Shown here in pieces: positions 60,326 to 64,000 of a stretch of 64,000 bases of DNA (the stretch's first letter is position 1; each line of letters opens with the position of its first letter). The notes under the pieces are model-generated. The model did no database searches. It saw nothing but the letters and a program-made list of their open reading frames with translations, and was not told the DNA's origin. Both the position numbers and the translations under genes were made by a program. This DNA comes from Pseudomonas sp. HS6 (GTDB lineage: Bacteria; Pseudomonadota; Gammaproteobacteria; Pseudomonadales; Pseudomonadaceae), in the NCBI RefSeq assembly GCF_023375815.1, contig NZ_CP067412.1:620001-684000 (forward strand), read 5' to 3'.

Positions 60326-61252
60326 ATGAGCACTCCAACATCCTCAGTAGCCAACGCCCCTTCGACCGCGGATCAAAGCCTGCTGTATCCGTCGCCCTAC
60401 AAGGAATTCTGGCAAGCCTTCGCCAAGAACAAGGGCGCCGTCGCCGGGCTGGCGTTTTTCACCCTGATCGTGTTCTGCGCGATCTTCGCCCCGTGGGTCG
60501 CACCGCACAATCCGAGCGAGCAATACCGCGACTTCCTGCTGACCCCGCCAGTATGGCTGGAAGGCGGCCAATGGCAGTTTCTGCTCGGCACCGATGAGCT
60601 GGGCCGTGATCTGCTGTCCCGACTGATCCAGGGTTCGCGCCTGTCGTTGCTGATCGGTCTGTCCTCGGTAGTGATGTCGCTGATTCCGGGCATCTTCATG
60701 GGTCTGCTGGCCGGTTTTTTCCCCAAGATCCTCGGCCCGACCATCATGCGTCTGATGGACATCATGCTGGCCCTGCCGTCACTGCTGCTGGCTGTGGCGA
60801 TCGTCGCCATCCTCGGCCCTGGCCTGATCAACACCGTGATCGCCATTGCCGTGGTCTCGCTGCCGTCCTACGTACGCCTGACCCGCGCTGCGGTGATGGG
60901 CGAGCTGAACCGTGACTACGTGACCGCCGCGCGCCTGGCCGGTGCCAACCTGCCACGCCTGATGTTCATTACCGTGCTGCCGAACTGCATGGCACCGCTG
61001 ATTGTTCAGGCAACCCTGAGCTTCTCCTCGGCGATCCTCGACGCCGCCGCCCTGGGCTTCCTCGGTCTAGGCGTACAACCGCCAACCCCTGAGTGGGGCA
61101 CCATGCTGGCTTCGGCCCGCGACTACATCGAACGCGCCTGGTGGGTCGTGAGTCTGCCTGGTTTGACCATTTTGCTCAGCGTGCTGGCAATCAACTTGAT
61201 GGGCGACGGTCTGCGCGATGCGCTGGACCCGAAACTCAAGAACGCCGCCTGA
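60326..61252 (+). CDS. dppC: Dipeptide ABC transporter permease DppC
   Basis: 308-residue inner-membrane permease. OppC-type N-terminus with [20 protein letters not shown] and [23 protein letters not shown] loop [23 protein letters not shown] 60326 ([13 protein letters not shown]) is chosen; the longer open frame overlaps dppB. Followed after 10 bases by dppD. Confidence 0.95.
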   Translation: MSTPTSSVANAPSTADQSLLYPSPYKEFWQAFAKNKGAVAGLAFFTLIVFCAIFAPWVAPHNPSEQYRDFLLTPPVWLEGGQWQFLLGTDELGRDLLSRLIQGSRLSLLIGLSSVVMSLIPGIFMGLLAGFFPKILGPTIMRLMDIMLALPSLLLAVAIVAILGPGLINTVIAIAVVSLPSYVRLTRAAVMGELNRDYVTAARLAGANLPRLMFITVLPNCMAPLIVQATLSFSSAILDAAALGFLGLGVQPPTPEWGTMLASARDYIERAWWVVSLPGLTILLSVLAINLMGDGLRDALDPKLKNAA

Positions 61253-61262
61253 GGAGATTCCC

Positions 61263-62231
61263 ATGTCACTGTTAGAAATCAAGAATCTCAACGTACGTTT
61301 CGGCGACAAGAACGCCACACCGGTGGTCGACGGCCTCGACCTCAAAGTGGACAAGGGCGAAGTCCTGGCCATCGTGGGCGAGTCGGGTTCCGGCAAGTCC
61401 GTGACCATGATGGCGCTGATGGGCCTGATCGAGCATCCGGGGATCGTGACTGCCGACTCGCTGAGTTTCGACGGCAAAGACATGCTCAAGCTGAGCAATC
61501 GCCAGCGTCGGCAGATCGTCGGCAAAGACCTGTCCATGGTGTTCCAGGACCCGATGACCGCGCTCAACCCGAGCTACACCGTCGGTTTCCAGATCGAAGA
61601 AGTGCTGCGCCTGCACCTGAAAATGTCCGGCAAGCAAGCGCGCAAACGCGCCATCGAACTGCTGGAAAAGGTTGAAATCCCGGGTGCCTCCAGCCGTATG
61701 GACGCCTATCCGCACCAACTGTCCGGCGGCATGAGCCAGCGTGTAGCGATCGCCATGGCGATTGCCGGCGAGCCGAAACTGCTGATCGCCGACGAGCCGA
61801 CCACCGCACTCGACGTGACGATTCAGGCGCAGATCATGGATCTGCTGCTGGCGTTGCAGAAAGAGCAGAACATGGGCCTGGTGCTCATCACCCACGACCT
61901 CGCCGTCGTAGCTGAAACCGCCCAGCGCGTGTGCGTGATGTACGCCGGTCAAGCCGTTGAAGTCGGTCAGGTGCCGCAACTGTTCGACATCCCGGCCCAC
62001 CCGTACAGCGAAGCGCTGCTCAAGGCGATTCCGGAACACAGCCAGGGTGCCGAGCGTCTGGCGACCCTGCCGGGCATCGTTCCCGGCCGTTACGACCGCC
62101 CGCAAGGCTGCCTGTTGTCGCCACGCTGCCCGTACGTGCAGGACAGCTGCCGCACCCAGCGTCCGACCCTTGACCCGAAAAGCAACAGCCTCGCCCGCTG
62201 CTTCTACCCGCTGAACCAGGAGGTGGCGTAA
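61263..62231 (+). CDS. dppD: Dipeptide ABC transporter ATPase DppD
   Basis: 322-residue cytoplasmic ATPase. Walker [11 protein letters not shown] near residues 40-49, signature [15 protein letters not shown], Walker [15 protein letters not shown]. The C-terminal oligopeptide-transporter extension has a cysteine cluster ([20 protein letters not shown]), the iron-sulfur motif reported in DppD. Its stop overlaps the dppF start (TAATG). Confidence 0.95.
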   Translation: MSLLEIKNLNVRFGDKNATPVVDGLDLKVDKGEVLAIVGESGSGKSVTMMALMGLIEHPGIVTADSLSFDGKDMLKLSNRQRRQIVGKDLSMVFQDPMTALNPSYTVGFQIEEVLRLHLKMSGKQARKRAIELLEKVEIPGASSRMDAYPHQLSGGMSQRVAIAMAIAGEPKLLIADEPTTALDVTIQAQIMDLLLALQKEQNMGLVLITHDLAVVAETAQRVCVMYAGQAVEVGQVPQLFDIPAHPYSEALLKAIPEHSQGAERLATLPGIVPGRYDRPQGCLLSPRCPYVQDSCRTQRPTLDPKSNSLARCFYPLNQEVA

Positions 62232-63211
62232 TGGCCGTCGTACTTACCGCCCGCGACCTGACCCGTCACTACGAAGTCTCCCGTGGCCTGTTCAAGGGCC
62301 ACGCGACCGTGCGCGCCCTCAACGGTGTGTCGTTCGAACTGGAAGCCGGCAAGACCCTCGCCGTTGTAGGCGAGTCGGGCTGTGGCAAATCCACCTTGGC
62401 CCGCGCCCTGACCCTGATCGAGGAGCCGTCGTCCGGTTCCCTGAAAATCGCCGGGCAAGAAGTGGCCGGCGCCGACAAGGCCCAGCGCAAGCAACTGCGC
62501 AAAGACGTGCAGATGGTGTTCCAGAGCCCGTACGCCTCGTTGAACCCACGGCAGAAAGTCGGTGACCAGCTCGGCGAACCGCTGCTGATCAACACCAACC
62601 TGTCGGCTGCCGAACGTCGCGAGAAAGTCCAGGCGATGATGAAGCAGGTCGGCTTGCGTCCCGAGCACTACCAGCGTTATCCGCACATGTTCTCCGGCGG
62701 TCAGCGTCAACGTATTGCGCTGGCTCGCGCCATGATGCTGCAACCGAAAGTGCTGGTGGCGGACGAACCGACCTCCGCGCTCGACGTGTCGATCCAGGCC
62801 CAGGTACTTAACCTGTTCATGGATCTGCAGCAGGAGTTCAACACCGCCTACGTGTTCATCTCGCACAACCTCGCGGTGGTGCAACACGTGGCCGATGACG
62901 TGATGGTGATGTACCTCGGCCGCCCAGTGGAAATGGGCCCGAAGAACGACATCTACGAGCGCCCGCTGCACCCGTACACCCAGGCGCTGCTGTCGGCAAC
63001 CCCGACCATCCACCCGGACCCGAACAAGCCGAAAATCAAGATCGTCGGCGAATTGCCTAATCCGCTGAACCCGCCACCGGGCTGTGCTTTCCACAAGCGC
63101 TGCCCGTACGCGACCGAGCGTTGCAGTACTGAAGAGCCGGCGTTGCGCCACCTCGACAATCGGCAGGTGGCTTGCCACTACGCCGAACAGTTCCTCGACG
63201 GCGCGGCATAA
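62231..63211 (+). CDS. dppF: Dipeptide ABC transporter ATPase DppF
   Basis: 326-residue cytoplasmic ATPase, partner of DppD. Walker A GESGCGKSTLARAL, signature FSGGQRQRIALARAM, Walker B VLVADEPTSALDVS. The C-terminal cysteine motif PGCAFHKRCPYATERC is also present. Ends the dpp operon, followed by two hairpin terminators. Confidence 0.95.
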   Translation: MAVVLTARDLTRHYEVSRGLFKGHATVRALNGVSFELEAGKTLAVVGESGCGKSTLARALTLIEEPSSGSLKIAGQEVAGADKAQRKQLRKDVQMVFQSPYASLNPRQKVGDQLGEPLLINTNLSAAERREKVQAMMKQVGLRPEHYQRYPHMFSGGQRQRIALARAMMLQPKVLVADEPTSALDVSIQAQVLNLFMDLQQEFNTAYVFISHNLAVVQHVADDVMVMYLGRPVEMGPKNDIYERPLHPYTQALLSATPTIHPDPNKPKIKIVGELPNPLNPPPGCAFHKRCPYATERCSTEEPALRHLDNRQVACHYAEQFLDGAA

Positions 63212-63212
63212 A

Positions 63213-63305
63213 AAACCCGCCCTGTTGCCGGGGCGGGTTGTTGAGTTGACCAAACCCCTTTTCCTTCGATTGCGCATCAGTCGGGAGAAAAGGGGTTTTC
63301 TTTTG
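63213..63305 (+). terminator. Tandem terminators after dppF
   Basis: First hairpin AACCCGCCC/GGGGCGGGTT (about 63216-63240). Second, AAACCCCTTTT (63252-63262) with AAAAGGGGTTTTCTTTT (63288-63304), ends in a T tract. Inner pairing of the second also makes it a candidate terminator for the converging gene. Confidence 0.7.
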
Positions 63306-63313
63306 CCTGCAAT

Positions 63314-63571
63314 CTACGTCTGGCTATCGCCATCATCCGGATCATCGGTGTCCGGCTCGTCGGTGGTCGAGTCGTCATCGTCCTTGCTGCCGCCCTGATC
63401 CTGATCACCCGGTTCGGATTCGGACTTGGCGAGCGTGATTACCGCCGCTTGCCCATGGGCAGCGTTAAAACCCTGCGGTGGGCCGCCGGTACTCGCCCAT
63501 GCCGCCGTGGTGCCGAGCGTCAGCATCACCAAAACCTTAAGCAACAACACTATGCGTTGAAAAATGCTCAT
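63314..63571 (-). CDS. Small secreted protein with aspartate-rich tail
   Basis: 85 residues from ATG 63571 (an ATG at 63583 would add four). Signal peptide MSIFQRIVLLLKVLVMLTLG with cleavage after AWA, a short middle (GGPPQGFNAAHGQAAVITLA) and an acidic tail containing KDDDDSTTDEPDTDDPDDGD. Not a known family to me. The tail could bind divalent cations or be a disordered spacer. Converges on dppF. Confidence 0.6.
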   Translation of the reverse strand: MSIFQRIVLLLKVLVMLTLGTTAAWASTGGPPQGFNAAHGQAAVITLAKSESEPGDQDQGGSKDDDDSTTDEPDTDDPDDGDSQT

Positions 63572-63727
63572 GAGCGTTTCCATCCTTTCGTGGTTGAAGC
63601 CAGAGTGCCGATCCGGCGCTGAATAAAATCTAGTTCCGATCAGCCGGGTTCACCAGATAGGACGCTAACCAATGCCCATAATTGCTGCGGGTGGACAGAC
63701 CGCTTTCGAATAACCTCCATAACCGGA

Positions 63728-64000
63728 TCAGCTAAGCGAGGCGGCCTTGCGGTTCTGCAAGGGCTGCTTGCTCGAGGCCCGCAAACGGGTCGCCAGATAC
63801 ACCAGCGGGACGGACATCAGCGCCAGCGTCGCACTGGCCACCCAGACGCTGTGACCACCGAACTGCCCGTAAAGCTGACCACTCAGCACTGGCGACAGCA
63901 GCGCGCTCGCACTCCAGGCCATGAAAAACAGGCCGAAGTACTGGCCGCTTTTGCCGGTTTGCGCATGCTGCATGACCAGCACATTCAGCGGCGGCATGAA
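63728..64000 (-). CDS. MFS transporter, C-terminal part (cut by window)
   Basis: About 91 codons are present, entering from the right edge. The peptide PPLNVLVMQHAQTGKSGQYF then FGLFFMAWSASALLSPVLSG and a final membrane span VASATLALMSVPLVYLATRL is typical of the last two helices of a major facilitator, drug-efflux-like. Substrate unknown. The 144-base spacer to the acidic-tail gene contains nothing I could assign. Confidence 0.7.
   Translation of the reverse strand, partial: FMPPLNVLVMQHAQTGKSGQYFGLFFMAWSASALLSPVLSGQLYGQFGGHSVWVASATLALMSVPLVYLATRLRASSKQPLQNRKAASLS

Overview
The window reads as ordinary, high-GC chromosomal backbone of a fluorescent-group Pseudomonas. This rests on gene content and order: mlaFEDCB-ibaG-murA, kdsDC-lptCAB-rpoN-hpf-ptsN-rapZ-ptsO, the iron-responsive fagA-fumC-orfX-sodA set, roxSR, a D-glucarate/galactarate cluster, and a dpp locus with several binding proteins plus an OprD-type porin. 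REP/REPIN-type repeats with the 'GTGGGAGCGAGC' signature also fit. I saw no rRNA, tRNA, CRISPR array, prophage or insertion sequence. Assignments come from reading translations and motifs; no database search was possible.

Layout. 1-4.5 kb (minus): cell-envelope block murA (cut by the window edge), ibaG and mlaBCDEF (retrograde phospholipid transport). 4.8-11.8 kb (plus): Kdo synthesis (kdsD, kdsC), LPS export (lptC, lptA, lptB), rpoN, hpf and the nitrogen PTS (ptsN, rapZ, ptsO). 11.9-15.7 kb (minus): ZIP metal transporter, sodA, orfX, fumC, fagA behind a Fur-box-like cluster. 15.8-28 kb: tldE/pmbA, darP, tldD, a nitrilase-family amidase, yhdP, rng, maf, mreD, mreC, mreB. 29.3-34.5 kb (plus): gatCAB, a short RlpA-like lipoprotein, a Ca/Na antiporter and a carboxymuconolactone-decarboxylase-fold protein. 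34.5-44.4 kb: an AEC permease, a palindromic repeat element, garD, a glucarate/galactarate MFS importer, alpha-ketoglutarate semialdehyde dehydrogenase, kdgD, then a divergent three-gene cassette behind a near-perfect LexA box, then a GntR/FCD regulator that probably controls the sugar-acid genes. 44.4-49.5 kb: an SbmA/BacA-type ABC exporter, roxR-roxS, a SIMPL-domain protein and a DUF6124-type small protein with a structured leader. 49.5-50.6 kb: about 1 kb of non-coding, repeat-rich DNA. 50.6-63.2 kb: four DppA-type binding proteins, an OprD-family porin and dppBCDF. The end holds a small secreted acidic protein and a cut MFS gene.

How it fits together. The left third is mainly envelope biogenesis and global regulation. 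The fag-fum-sod operon supplies iron-free isoenzymes (class II fumarase, Mn-SOD) when iron is short. The sugar-acid genes take galactarate/glucarate to alpha-ketoglutarate. The dpp genes form a complete peptide uptake route from outer-membrane porin to cytoplasmic ATPases.

The least expected finding is the putatively SOS-controlled cassette at 41.55-43.59 kb. It encodes a leaderless zinc-phospholipase-C-like protein and two small companion proteins, and it sits between the sugar-acid genes and their regulator. Second is mreC, whose only well-placed ribosome-binding site points to an AUU start codon.
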